DNA of 64,000 nt from Wyeomyia smithii (taxonomy: Eukaryota; Arthropoda; Insecta; Diptera; Culicidae): the NCBI RefSeq assembly GCF_029784165.1, contig NC_073695.1, forward strand, positions 158,672,220 through 158,736,219. The letters run 5' to 3'. The position numbers and the translations under genes are program-made. Below are positions 40,501 through 51,680 of the stretch, one piece after another; the first letter of the stretch is position 1, and every line of letters starts with the position of its first letter. The notes under the pieces were generated by a model. It saw only the letters and a program-made list of their open reading frames with translations. It had not been told where the DNA came from and did no database searches.

Positions 40501-40866
40501 CAGCTTCCTTGGAGAGAGCAACAGTTTTTAACACCGTATGAAGATCGCTGTCGGTTACTGGGCATAGATACGCTTGACAAACGGAGGCATGTGTCCCAGG
40601 TCAGTTTTATCTCCAAATTACTGACTGGCGAGTACGATGCACCAGATCTACTGTCACAGATTGGTTTTTATGCTCCCACGCGAGCTTTGCGACCGAGAAT
40701 GATGTTGCAGGAAGGAAATTATTCGACACAATATGCTGCCAACTCGCCTTTAGCTTCGATGGTTCGCCAGTTTAACCGACATGCAAATTTATTTAGTTTT
40801 AACGAGCCGTCCTATTTGTTCCGACAACGTGTAACTGCATCTGCCAACCAAATTATGTTTAGTTAA
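37573..40866 (+). CDS. CR1-clade LINE ORF2: AP endonuclease and reverse transcriptase
   Basis: The 1,097-residue frame is uninterrupted. The AP endonuclease spans about residues 137-375 (IYYQNTRGLRTK at 139, ETWL at 170, GDFNQPG at 283, DEYHP at 365). The reverse transcriptase spans about 600-880 (FPVFKKGDKCNVTNYRGI, YTDLRAAFDTVSH, GVPQGSNLGPLLFSLYIND at 786, catalytic FADDLKIY at 816). The thumb and a C-terminal region with YCSIVRSTLEFANVVW follow. All catalytic residues that I can place are present. The ATG overlaps the ORF1 TGA in ATGA, so translation likely uses termination-reinitiation. The frame could be functional. Confidence 0.9.
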   Translation: MKKRLCISNTYDEYICRAIDDIVQPPGESGGQRAPPAVKYMYSNSLQKAQEICVFYSQPELDARLDIDMNGIPAEVEHCLSQHDDFNSTTRLCTFDGEGNNALVTGEYMNGVSSRPNLASLRFQPGEIPADDFTGSIKIYYQNTRGLRTKVDDVFLAVMENDFDVYVFTETWLDDRFNSVQLFGDAFAVYRTDRNPHNSIHKRGGGVLIAVAVSHVSSQIIDNVPVTLEAVWVKITTADKSVIVGAVYIPPEKRLDCDVMNAELNVLETVTSKLNHQDAVILLGDFNQPGLVWKSSNAGYAFADPLLSSFTPASRTLLDGVAFLGLRQVNLICNHQSRCLDLVFADESCYPLCTVSEAPESVVSRDEYHPALSIDLAVRHPVRFEDANNLPQLNYRKTNFELLRNNLSQIDWSTLYDFTNVDDAVAYYERMLNNCLTAAVPTYRPTKKPPWTNARLRWLKRLRAKALRIYSKARCALSKNKFAVASNNYRIYNKFLYNRYVHRLQQNIRKNPKQFWAFVNTKRKETGLPSSVFLNEMSAKAPSEKCNLFAKHFSTVYSHIAPTETQIQQALSDVPADTLCMDIFRVNEQSVSSAINKVKSSFSPGPGIIPTAILKQCSDYLVVPLTCLFNLSLQQQRFPVAWKVSCMFPVFKKGDKCNVTNYRGITSLCAESKVFETIIKDTLFSACQQYISTVQHGFFPKRSVETNLVNFVSFCTKNMSEKAQVDTIYTDLRAAFDTVSHTILLNKLNKLGCSTRFCKWLETYLVDRQLFVQLGNCRSSPFINSSGVPQGSNLGPLLFSLYINDAAILLNRGGRLFFADDLKIYLVIRRIEDCRELQQLLNLFGSWCMRNCLFLSVEKCCVISYYRTRDAIRFDYDISGVKLDRVVQVKDLGVILDEKLTMKSHISATIDKANRSLGFIFKIASEFDDPLCFKALYCSIVRSTLEFANVVWCPHETMWSNRIESVQRKFVRYALRQLPWREQQFLTPYEDRCRLLGIDTLDKRRHVSQVSFISKLLTGEYDAPDLLSQIGFYAPTRALRPRMMLQEGNYSTQYAANSPLASMVRQFNRHANLFSFNEPSYLFRQRVTASANQIMFS

Positions 40867-40954
40867 TCAATTTTAAGCATTCATTCAGACACATTCAGTC
40901 CGATGAATAAATAAACAAAATAAGAAATAAGAAAATAAGAAAAAGCACTTAGAG

Positions 40955-41997
40955 TATATCAAGTTATTAAGCAAATAGTAGATCAAAAAAGCAAATTACA
41001 TTTAGTTTCATTTAAAGCAGCAGTAACAGCTATTATTTTTACAAAAAGATTAAATGCCAACATGACGTCAGTTTTAGATACTATTAAGACTGCTTCCACG
41101 CTCATACCCGAGTTCGGCGGAAGCAGTGACAAGTTAGACAGAGTGATTGCCGCAATCAAGGCATTGGAGACTATCGTCACAAATGCAAACAAGGCAGCCG
41201 CCATCCAAGTAATTTTATCTAAATTATCGGGAAAAGCTCGATCAGCTGTGGGCGACAACCCACAGGAAATTAAAGAAATAATTGATGGCCTGAAAGCGAA
41301 ATGTTCGACTACCCTCTAACCTGAGGTAATTTTGGCCAAATTATCAAATGAAAGACAAACTTCAGAATTAGCCAAATTTACGGAGCAAATCGAGAAATTA
41401 ACTCTCCAACTCGAAAATGCTTATGTTGCAGAAAAAGTTCCACTTGACACTGCATCGAGGCTGGCTGTTAGAGCCGGTACGAATGCATTGGCAAGCGGAC
41501 TTAAAAATAAAGAAACACAACTGATCATAAAAGCCGGTAAATTTGATACCCTGGCAGAGGCAATAGGCAAAGCAACGGAAAATGAAAAAAATCCTACAAC
41601 CAACACTATCTTGTATTGCAAAGGCCCCAATTACAATCACGCCAGAGGTGGTCACCGTGGACGCAACAACCGAGGCAATGCACCTCGCGGAGGCAATACG
41701 TACCACGGACGCAGTCATGGAAATCAAAATGGGTACAATTCATCTCGAGGTAGAGGTGGTTATGGGTATCGTAACGGATCTGGAAACAGAGGTGGTAATA
41801 ATTTTCGAGGAGGAAATTATCACCCGCATAATCGCGTTTATTATGCCCAGCCGGAAAACATGCCGGCCCCCCAACCTATGAACGTTGGGGGCATAACGAG
41901 CATGGCAGCCAGTCCAGCTCAGCTACCTCAACAGTCCAACCAGCAAGTTCCTCTACAGAACTCGCAGGTCGCACTGGCCAATATTGCGAGACGCTAA
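40955..41997 (+). pseudogene. gag: gag of the Ty3/gypsy element, C-terminal part, with a nonsense codon
   Basis: This part of the structural protein includes the capsid-like region (LIPEFGGSSDKLDRVIAAIK, about 41,100) and a C-terminal nucleocapsid that is rich in Arg-Gly and Asn (GGHRGRNNRGNAPRGG, GRGGYGYRNG, 41,645-41,830). There is no CCHC knuckle; RGG boxes take that place. A TAA at about 41,317 interrupts the frame, which is otherwise open on both sides. The stop at 41,995-41,997 overlaps the pol frame, which is -1 relative to gag, so pol is probably made by -1 frameshifting. Confidence 0.85.
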
Positions 41998-43856
41998 AAT
42001 GTTACAATATTAGCACATCCTGCACGAACTTTATAAATATCCAGATAACTGCCTCTAATCAAGTGTGCACTTTACTAGTGGACACAGGAGCAGATATTTC
42101 TATACTAAAAGCAAATATTGTTAATCCTAGTGAATTAGTAAACGTAAAAGAGAATTGTTCACTTTCAGGCATTACACAGCAAAAGTTACAAACCCTAGGA
42201 ACAATTACTACAGATATAATTTGTCCTAATAATACTTCGATACAACATAAATTTCAACTAATTAACGAGGATTTTCCAATCCCCACCGACGGAATCTTGG
42301 AAAGAGATTTCCTGACAAAATTTCATTGTAGTATCAATTATGATTCATGGATACTTACAGTTTTCAATGCAGGTACAGAAATAGAGTTTACAATACAAGA
42401 CAGTCTAGGTGGATATTTTATGATACCACCTAGGTGTGAGGTTTTAAGAATTATCGACTCCAAAAAACCTGAAGGAAGTTATTTCATGGAATCAAAACAA
42501 ATTTTACCAGGTGTTTTTAGTGCAAAATCAATAGTTAACACTAGAAACCATTTAGTAAAAATTATAAACACTACATCTGAAATGGTAAAAATAAGCAAAT
42601 CATTTGATAGAACATACGAAACTTTAGAAAACTATGATATTTTTACTTTCGATAAAATTGATTTACAAAACAGACAAGAACGTCTAATAATGGAACTGAA
42701 AACGGATAGTGTTCCAAATGAAGCTAAAAAGAGCTTAACTAACTTGTGTTCCAAATTTAGCGATATTTTTGCACTTCAACATGACAGTTTGACATGCAAT
42801 AATTTTTATAAACAGGAAATAATATTAAATGACAAAACACCAGTATATACCAAAAATTATCGTATTCCAGAAGTTCATCGCGAAGAGATAGATGAACAAG
42901 TGAATAAATTACTAAAAGAAAATATTATTCGACCATCAATATCGCCCTACAACTCTCCTATCTTGCCTGTGCCTAAAAAGTCAAGCGATGGAAAGGCTAA
43001 AAATTGGAGACTTGTAGTCGATTTTAGGCGATTAAACAAAAATATCGTTGCCGACAAATTTCCGCTCCCCAGGATCGATGATATTCTCGATCAACTGGGA
43101 AGAGCCAAATATTTCACGACCCTGGACTTAATGTCTGGTTTTCACCAGATAGAACTTAATGATTCGTCAAAAAATTACACAGCTTTCTCCACTACAAAAG
43201 GGCATTTTGAATTTAATAGACTCCCATTTGGACTTAATATTTCGCCAAACAGCTTCCAAAGGATGATGACCATAGCCTTGAGCGGTCTTCCTCCGGAATG
43301 CGCTTTCCTTTATATTGACGATATAATTATCGTGGGATGTTCAATCAAACATCACCTTTCAAACCTTGAAAAAGTTTTTGTAAAACTTCGAGAATTTAAC
43401 CTTAAATTGAACCCTTCGAAATGCATGTTTTTCAGAAGTGATGTTACCTACCTGGGACATCACATATCCTGTGAAGGAATTCAACCTGACAAATCGAAAT
43501 TTTCCGCAATACTGAATTACCCTGAACCCCGCAACGTTGATGATGTAAAAAGGTTTACCGCTTTCTGTAATTATTATAGAAGGTTCATTCCTTATTTCTC
43601 CGAAATAACAGCCCCTTTAAACGCGCTACTGCGAAAAGGAGTAAAATTTGAATGGGACGAAAAATGTAAAAAAGCATTTGACCATTTAAAGCAAAAATTA
43701 TTATCCCCTACAATTTTGAAATTTCCAAATTTTAAAGAAAAGTTTATTCTAAGCACTGATGCATCTAAAATTGCATGCGGTGCTGTCTTGTCACAACTGC
43801 ATGGTGACATAGAGTTGCCTGTCGGCTTATGCAAGCAAAAAGTTTACAAAGGGTGA
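41998..43856 (+). pseudogene. pol: pol of the Ty3/gypsy element: protease, RT, start of RNase H
   Basis: The frame is open from the gag overlap. The aspartic protease has LLVDTGADIS at about 42,070. Reverse transcriptase motifs are WRLVVDFRRLNK (43,006), TTLDLMSGFHQI, FNRLPFGL and the catalytic YIDDIIIVG (43,312). The RNase H start is LSTDASKIACGAVLSQ (43,750). The frame is lost shortly after, at about 43,823, by one surplus nucleotide, and reads into a stop at 43,856. The rest of pol continues in the next frame. Confidence 0.9.
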
Positions 43857-45612
43857 AAGTAATAAATCCACTATTGAACAAGAGTTGACTGCTATACATT
43901 GGGCAATCAACTACTTTAGACCCTATTTGTATGGTAGACGTTTTACGGTTAAAACAGACCACCGTCCACTCGTCTACTTATTTTCAATGAAAAATCCAAG
44001 TTCAAAATTAACCCGGATGAGAGTTGACCTAGAAGAGTTTACGTTTGATGTCGAACACATAAGCGGAAAAAAGAACGTTGGCGCCGACGCTTTATCCCGC
44101 GTAGTAATCGACTCCGAAGAACTTAAAAATTTAACCATACTGCCAATCCAAACAAGATCTATGACCAGGCAGCAAATAAATCAGAACGATAATGACATAG
44201 AAACCAATTCATCTGCTGACGAGACTGATCACCTCAAAGCGTATGAATCGGTCAATAACCTAGATGCGTTTAACATACCAAAGGTTATTTTCGATATAGA
44301 CGACAACAATCTAAACGTACGAATTTTATCAAAAACTCTGAAAAGAATTCTTGCACAAGAGCAATTATTTTACAAGAGAGGAAACTTTAATATACAAAAA
44401 TGTCTGCAGACATTAGATGCAATGGCCGCCACATTAAAAATAAAAATGCTAGCTGTGAAAATAGATGATATATTATTTTCAATGATTTCTCGAGAAACTT
44501 TTAAGGAAGCATGCAATAAACTACTGAAAAACATTACGATTATAATTTATACACCAGCCCAAGTTATAAACGATGAAGACACTATAAAGAAAATTATCTC
44601 AGAAAACCACGACACCCCTACGGGAGGTCACGTTGGTATTAGCAGATTAATGAAGCGATTAAGATCAAAATACTATTGGCGTAATATGAAAGGCACGATA
44701 GCAAATCACATCAAACAATGTGAGAAATGTAGCCTGAATAAACACAAAATGAAAACAAACGAAACATACTTAGAAACAACAACACCAGCCAAATGCTTTG
44801 ATCTCATATCAATAGACACAATTGGACCGTTAACCAAATCAAAGAATGGAAATAGGTACGCGCTAACAATTCAGTGCGATTTATCAAAATATATTATCAT
44901 AGCTCCAATACCTGACAAACAGGCTAATACATTAGCAAAAGCTTTAGTAGAAAATTGTATTCTCATATACGGATGCCCAAATACAATTAAATCAGATCTG
45001 GGTACCGAGTATAAGAATGAAGTTTTTGAAAACATTTGCAAATTATTAGAAATCCAACAAAAATTCTCAACTGCCTACCACCCAGAAACGATAGGAGGTC
45101 TTGAAAGAAACCATAGATGCCTAAACGAATATCTCCGAAGTTTTATCAATGAAGAGCATGACAATTGGGATGCATGGCTTAAATACTACACATTTTGTTA
45201 TAATAGTACACCTCATACCGACCATTCATTTAGCCCTTTCGAATTAGTTTTTGGAAAACTTGCAAACATGCCGAGCCAATTTTCAAATATAACAAGAGTT
45301 GATCCAATATATAATCACGAATCATATTTTTACGAGCTGAAATTTAGGATGCAACAAGCAGCTAGTAAAGCAAAAACTCTGCTAGAAAAAGCTAAAACAA
45401 CTAGAATACAAAATCAGCAATTAGTTTCAAATCCAATTGATGTAGCGATAGGAGACCAGGTTTGGTTGAAAAAGGAGAAAAGACGGAAACTGGATCCAGT
45501 TTACTCTGGACCATTCAATGTTATTGAAATAAATCATCCCAACATTAAAATAAAAAATATTGTCAACCAAGATGAACAAATAGTTCATAAAAATAGAGTA
45601 ATTTCAAAATAA
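43857..45612 (+). pseudogene. pol: pol of the Ty3/gypsy element: rest of RNase H, integrase
   Basis: The frame opens with the RNase H end (TIEQELTAIHWAINYF, KTDHRPLVYLF, GADALSR at about 44,090). The integrase follows: an HHCC zinc domain (GGHVGISR...CEKCSLNKHK, about 44,625-44,750), the catalytic core with SIDTIGPL (44,810), SDLGTEY (44,990) and GLERNH (45,100) giving D, D and E, and a C-terminal GPY/F-type domain (VYSGPFNVIEI, 45,500). The stop at 45,612 is the natural end. Apart from the shift near 43,823, this part is intact. Confidence 0.9.
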
Positions 45613-45748
45613 TTCAAAATAATTATAACAAATTAACGTTGAATATAGATATTAAGCATACATTTCAGAAACTTTATTGTGAGAGGTATTTGAAGTCGAC
45701 AACAACAATAGCAACAAAAATGATCTCATACAATTCAATCATTTTTCC

Positions 45749-45762
45749 CTAAAGGAGGATGG
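45749..45762 (+). other. polypurine tract
   Basis: AAAGGAGGATGG directly precedes the 3' LTR, as expected for the plus-strand primer of a Ty3/gypsy element. Confidence 0.75.
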
Positions 45763-46196
45763 TGTGGCATGTGCATCACACATGGCATCGAATCCTGTTC
45801 AATCACAGCAGAACGCATAAGTTGCGTCATGCTGATTCCAAGTCAAAACCCTCGTCAGTCATCAACCCATCGTTGCTGCCTTGCATAAACACTTTCCCAT
45901 GAAAGTGTCATTTTACAGAGTCATTGTTTTATGGCTGTTCCCAAGCCATTCCATTCCCAAGCTACATGCAGCGACGATGCGCTGACCAGGCGGTCTCTCT
46001 CTCAATACTTAGCTCTCTCCCGCCTTCTGCATCGATCACCGATTGGCTGACCGATACATAATGACTTCAAGTATCTCCAGTAAATAGGAGGTTAGGTTAA
46101 GCCAATTACTGAAATAAAGATTCATTCCTAAGTTCATACTCAACACGTAAGGTGTTTAAAAATCAGTCACGATGACATGCCGACATCATGCCTACA
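45763..46196 (+). mobile_element. 3' LTR of the Ty3/gypsy element
   Basis: This is 434 bp and, on reading, without difference from the 5' LTR and the solo LTR in the left arm. It ends CCTACA before the TCAA duplication. Confidence 0.95.
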
Positions 46197-46414
46197 TCAA
46201 CCGTTTGAGTTCCTTCAGAACGAGAATCACCGCACGCGTGACAATCGTCCGCGTTACACCAGATAGGCGACCACTCCAGTATGGATAAGGATGGAAGGGG
46301 GACCCACTTAACAAAAATGGATTTAAATGAAAATAGAAATCAACAAATGGGCGCAGATGGGATGAAAAACCCGTTTGCACGAGAAGGCATCCAGAGGTCT
46401 CCGCCGAGAAAGGC
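46197..46414 (+). mobile_element. R1-clade LINE 5' part (right arm), second segment
   Basis: This continues 32,615-35,141 after the retroelement, reaching the ORF1 start (ATG in ACAAAAATGG at about 46,318) and then the foldback loop. Confidence 0.85.
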
Positions 46415-46469
46415 CATCCCATCTGCGCCCATTTGTTGATTTCTATTTTCATTTAAATCCATTTTTGTT
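46310..46469. repeat. 55-bp foldback (right arm)
   Basis: 46,310-46,364 and 46,415-46,469 are perfect inverted copies around a 50-bp loop, exactly mirroring 28,966-29,125. The foldback is therefore older than the palindrome. Confidence 0.9.
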
Positions 46470-47257
46470 TATATATATACTAGCTGAATGTACCCGGCCA
46501 TCATCCTTATAGTTGAACATCAGTCTTCATGAATTAATTAACATTTTGGAGATACGGGGACCATCTCCAAATTTTCCTCAAGCTTTGAATAACTTCCAAT
46601 GCAGAAAAACTATACCAAACGTTCGGACACCATTTTCGGTTTTGAAGAGTCAACTGTGACCTAAAAAGCAAAGCCTTGGTGCTACACTCCGTATCGGAAT
46701 TCGACCTTCTGTTTTACTATACACAGACTTCGCAGCCGACTGTTAAGTGCACAGGACAATTGCGTGGCTAGCGCTACGATCCTACTGACACTAACAGTTT
46801 CTCCCGAGCCGGGACTCGACGATACGACGACTGGCTTGTTAGGCTATCATCGTACCTCTAGACCAGCTGGGAGATTCAGCTCTGACCTATAAACCTAATG
46901 TCAGGGAGTTTTTGAATATTTTTTTTCTTGAATTTGTAAATAGCGTTGTAGGCCCGCACTGTGGGGCTGAACCCAGAAAAGTCGCGACAAAATTCAAAAA
47001 CCTAAATCCACCAAGCGGTCAGACCCAGTCTTTCTCATTCAAACTTATTATTTGTAGAAATAGATTTACATGGACGCTTCGATCCAATAAAAGTATATTC
47101 ACTCTTTGGGTTCTAAAATATTGATGTTGTAATTGAAGTATAATATATAAAATTTGACGTAATGTTAGTGCTTAAGGAATAGCGAAATAAAGAAATGACT
47201 TTTAATTTCGAACAGTTTCATCACGAGCGATATCGGAAACGTTCAAATAGTACGAAA
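46470..47257. repeat. mirror of the dispersed repeats and SINE (right arm)
   Basis: The order is dispersed repeat with TA edge (46,470-46,635), tRNA-derived SINE on the minus strand (about 46,636-46,880), and the repeat block related to 22,090-22,230. It differs from the left arm by lacking the 9-bp GAGGTTTTT at about 47,000. No gene is present. Confidence 0.7.
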
Positions 47258-47414
47258 GGGGCCATCCACATACCACGTGGACAGATTTTTAACGAATTTG
47301 ACCCCCCCCCCTCCGTGGACAACTGCCCATATAAATTCTAAAAAAATTGTATGGACCGTGGACATTAGCCTTCCCCCCCCTCCAAAGCTGTCCACGTGGT
47401 ATGTGGATGGCCCC
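47258..47414. mobile_element. complete CCACGTGG-family MITE (right arm)
   Basis: This mirrors 28,014-28,168 with different lengths of the internal C runs. Both terminal inverted repeats are intact. Confidence 0.85.
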
Positions 47415-49456
47415 AAACCACATTTAAAGTATGTTGAGGTCACATATATTGATCAAAGCAGGTATTGTTTTAAATAGTCTTTGAATTTCTTTTCTTTCGA
47501 TAACTTTTCAACCACATATCAAGTTGTTATGTTGTTGTTGTCGTTCGTATGACACTAGTTATGTTAAATAAGTCGTGTAATCTTTGAGATAATAGACTCT
47601 CGTTGTTAAATACATAACGGTTGCTTAAGTTTGATTATAATCAAATGAAATGGGAACGTATAGAGCAGCCGAATTATGAAACCACTTGTTCTATCATAAT
47701 TCATCAGTTAATCCTTAACTAGCCCGGTCATCTAATATCAATATTGTTCAAATCGGTTGTGTAGTTTCTGAGATAATGAAGTTTCGTGATTTTTACATTT
47801 CGATACATTACAGACGAAGTTACAGTCCGATTACAGTAAAATTCAATAAGATGTTATGAGGCAGCTGGGCCTCTCATTTGACACTAATTTAGTGAAAATC
47901 GGTTCAGTCATCTCTGAGAAAAGAGAATGAGTTTAAGTAGTCTTGTGAATATTTTTCTTTTATAGCTGAATTTCACATTTTTAATCTCAATAGGGTCTTA
48001 TGGGGCAACTAGGCCTTCCATTTGACGCCGATTCTATGAAAATCGGTTAAGCAATCTCTGAGAAACATGAGTGAGATTAAATAGTTTCGAGAACACGTTT
48101 CTTTTCATAACTTTTGAACCACATGTCCAATCTTTATGAAATTCAAAAGTTAAGGGTTTTTTAGAAAGCCCGTTCATTTAAAATTAATTTTAAATTCAAA
48201 TCGGTTGCATAGTTTCTGAGATATTGGTGTTTTGTAATTTTTACATTTTGATACATAACCTCTAAACTAGAAATCCGATTACAATAAAATTCAATAGGGT
48301 CTTATGGGGCAAATAGAAATTCCATTTGCAATCAATTTCATTGAAATCGATCCAGCCATCTCTGAGAAAATCGAGTGAGATTGGGAGAGCGTTACAACCA
48401 CACACACATACCGAAAATGCTCAGCTCGTCGAACTGAGTCGAGTGATATACGACATTGATGAACGAAATAAATTCCACTGCCTACATATTCTGACTCAAT
48501 AAAGTGTCTTGTTTTGTTTCTCTTTCTCGAGACTGCGTGGCCACGCCTTCAATGCAAAAATCTACGCTCACCTCGATACGAAAGACTGCCTGTAGAAAAT
48601 TCAGCTTCATTCTAGTAGCGAGTGGAGTATAGCTGTTATATATTCCACGAGGTACGCGACATTAGGAAACGAGAGCTGCATACCAGTCAACTTCCAGGCA
48701 CTGCGGAACACCTTACCTTTATTTTGCCTTAGGCAGCAACAGGCAATATCGAATGCTGCAGGATATTTTGCTGGTACAGCTACCGAAGGGCACAGCGGAG
48801 AGCAAATTTTATTATGCGCAGCCAAGCAAAATATTTAATGCTACCGATGGTGCGATCATCAGCGTTATGTAGCACGCATTTCTAGCTGAAGATTATGTAA
48901 TCGGTTCTTTTCAGAACTACAAATGCTTTAAGATAAGAGTTATGAGAATTTCCGCAACTACTACTAGTGTGAAATTTTCATGTATTCATGTATTCATGGC
49001 ATCAAAGATAAACGGTATTGTTACCTATGAACAGTTTATCGTAGCAAGATATAATCCTCATTTCAAGAAGTTTCACTGCTGAATTGAGTGATTTTCCGGT
49101 TCCTTTGTGCCCACTCGAACACCGTTATCGGTCCAAATACCGATACCGGCAAAATAGTTAATCTTCTTAGATATTACAGAGTAATTTTCGCATCGGGAAA
49201 GCACAAACTTTCTTTTGGTGCTTAAGAAAATCACTCAGTAATATCGAAGGTGTTTTGTTTCGTTTCTCTTTCTCAAAACTCATGGCCACATCTTCAATGC
49301 AAGAATCTACGCTCAACTCGATACAAAAGAGTGCGTGTAGAAAATTCAACTTCATTCTTTTCCTTAACACGATAACAAGTAGAGCCCTTGTACCTGTGTG
49401 AGATACACGGTGTAAAAGAGGCGTAGTGAAATACGTTAAACGAGAGTTTTCTTTTT
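47262..49456. repeat. 2.2-kb tandem duplication, unit 2 (right arm)
   Basis: This mirrors 25,944-28,164. At about 48,985-49,000 it lacks roughly 32 bp present in the left arm; the deletion lies between repeats of ATGTATTCATG. Otherwise it follows the left arm closely. Confidence 0.85.
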
Positions 49457-51680
49457 CCATCCACATACCACGTGGACAGATTTTTAACGAATTTGACCCC
49501 CCCTCCGTGGACAACTGCCCATATAAATTCTAAAAAAATTGTACCGTAGACATTAGCCAACCCCCCCCCCCTCTCCATAGCTGTCCACGTGGTATGTGGA
49601 TGGCCCCAAACCACATTTATAGTATGTTGAGGCCACATATATTGATCAAAGCAGGTATTGTTTTAAATAGTCTTTGAATTTCTTTTCTTTCGATAACTTT
49701 CCAACCACATATCAAGTTGTTATGTTGTTGTTGTTGTCGTTCGTATGACACTAGTTATGTTAAATAAGTCGTGTAATCTTTGAGATAATAGACTCTCGTT
49801 GTTAAATACATAACGGTTGCTTAAGTTTGATTATAATCAAATGAAATGGGAACGTATAGAGCAGCCGAATTATGAAACCACTTGTTCTATCATAATTCAT
49901 CAGTAGACCCTTAACTAGCCCGGTCATCTAATATCAATATTGTTCAAATCGGTTGTGTAGTTTCTGAGATAATGAAGTTTCGTGATTTTCACATTTCGAT
50001 ACATTACAGACGAAGTTACAGTCCGATTACAGTAAAATTCAATAAGATGTTATGAGGCAGCTGGGCCTCTCATTTGACACTAATTTAGTGAAAATCGGTT
50101 CAGCCATCTCTGAGAAAAGAGAGTGAGTTGAGGTAGTCTTGTAAATATTTTTCTTTTATAGCTGAATTTCACATTTTTAATCTCAATAGGGTCTTATGGG
50201 GCAACTAGGCCTTCCATTTGACGCCGATTCTATGAAAATCGGTTAAGAAATCTCTGAGAAACATGAGTGAGATTTAATAGTTTCGAGAACACGTTTCTTT
50301 TCATAACTTTTGAACCACATGTTCAATCTTTATGAAATTCAAAAGTTAAGGGTTTTTTAGAAAGCCCGTTCATTTAAAATTAATTTTAAATTAAAATCGG
50401 TTGCAAAGTTTCTGAGATATTGATGTTTCGTAATTTTTACATTTTGATACATAACCTCTTAACTAGAAATCCGATTACATTAAAATTCAATAGGGTCTTA
50501 TGGGGCAAATAGAAATTTCATTTGCAATCAATTTCATTGAAATCGATCCAGCCATCTCTGAGAAAATCGAGTGAGATTGGGAGAGCGTTACAACCACACA
50601 CACATACCGAAAATTCTCAGCTCGTCGAACTAAGTCGAGTGATATACGACATTGATGAACGAAATAAATTCCACTGCCTACATATTCTGACTCAATAAAG
50701 TGTTTTGTTTTGTTTCTCTCTCTCGAGACTGCGTGGCCACGCCTTCAATGCAAAAACCTACGCTCACCTCGATACGAAAGACTGCCTGTAGAAATTCAGC
50801 TTCATTCTTGTAGCGAGTGGAGTATAGCTGTTATATACTCCACGAGGTACGCGACATTAGGAAACGAGAGCTGCATACGAGTCAACTTCCAGGCACTGCG
50901 GAAAACCTTACCTTTATTTTGCCTTAGGCAGCAACAGGCAATATCGAATGCTGCAGGATATTTTGCTGGTACAGCTACCGAAGGGCACAGCGGAGAGCAA
51001 ATTTTATTATGCGCAGCCAAGCAAAATATTTAATGCTACCGATGGTGCGATCATCAGCGTTATGTAGCACGCATTTCTAGCTGAAGATTATGTAATCGGT
51101 TCTTTTCAGAACTATAAATGCTTTAAGATAAGAGTTATGAGAATTTCCGCAACTACTACTAGTGTGAAATTTTCATGTATTCATGTGTTTCTCAATATTC
51201 ATTTTTACAATAACGATCAGGGCATCAAAGATAAACGGTATTGTTACCTATGAACAGTTTATCGTAGCAAGATATAATCCTCATTTCAAGAAGTTTCACT
51301 GCTGAATTGAGTGATTTTCCGGTTCCTTTGTGCCCACTCGAACACCGTTATCGGTCAAAATACCGATACCGGCAAAATAGTTAATCTTCTTAGATATTAC
51401 AGAGTAATTTTCGCATCGGGAAAGCACAAACTTTCTTTTGGTGCTCAAGAAAATCACTCAGTAATATCGAAGGTGTTTTGTTTCGTTTCTCTTTCTCAAA
51501 ACTGCGTGGCCACATCTTCAATGCAAGAATCTACGCTCAACTCGATACAAAAGACTGCGTGTAGAAAATTCAACTTCATTTTTTTCCTTAACACGATAGC
51601 AAGTAGAGCCCTTGTACCTGTGTGAGATACACGGTGTATAAGAGGCGTAGTGAAATACGTTAAACGAGAGTTTTCTTTTT
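49457..51680. repeat. 2.2-kb tandem duplication, unit 1 (right arm)
   Basis: This mirrors 23,716-25,943. The junction between units again sits in the MITE end (49,459). The copy has only scattered substitutions relative to the left arm. Confidence 0.85.
49459..49607. mobile_element. CCACGTGG-family MITE at tandem junction (right arm)
   Basis: This mirrors 25,789-25,943. It is slightly shorter because the sequence around GTACCGTAGAC lacks four bases (left arm: ACGGTCCATAC) and homopolymer runs differ. Confidence 0.8.

Larger units (their letters stand above)
36650..40954 (+). mobile_element. CR1-clade LINE nested in gag, apparently intact
   Basis: The element has a 5' UTR of about 190 bp, ORF1, an ORF2 that overlaps it by ATGA, and a short 3' UTR ending in AAGAAATAAG-type repeats. 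The heptamer TATATCA stands at 36,643-36,649 and 40,955-40,961 and is a candidate target duplication; the exact 3' boundary could be up to about 15 bp earlier. Both ORFs are open, which suggests a young and possibly active source. It is absent from the left arm because that site is a solo LTR. Confidence 0.8.
35142..46196 (+). mobile_element. complete Ty3/gypsy LTR retrotransposon with nested CR1 LINE, 11.06 kb
   Basis: Two 434-bp LTRs, identical by eye, are flanked by TCAA (35,138-35,141 and 46,197-46,200). Inside, in order, are a primer site, a leader with a small ORF and a 31-bp tandem repeat, gag, pol (protease, RT, RNase H, integrase) and a purine-rich tract. No env is present. Without the 4.3-kb LINE the element is about 6.75 kb. 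Defects: the LINE splits gag, a TAA stops gag at about 41,317, and 1 extra nucleotide breaks pol in RNase H near 43,823. The identical LTRs imply recent insertion. Confidence 0.95.
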
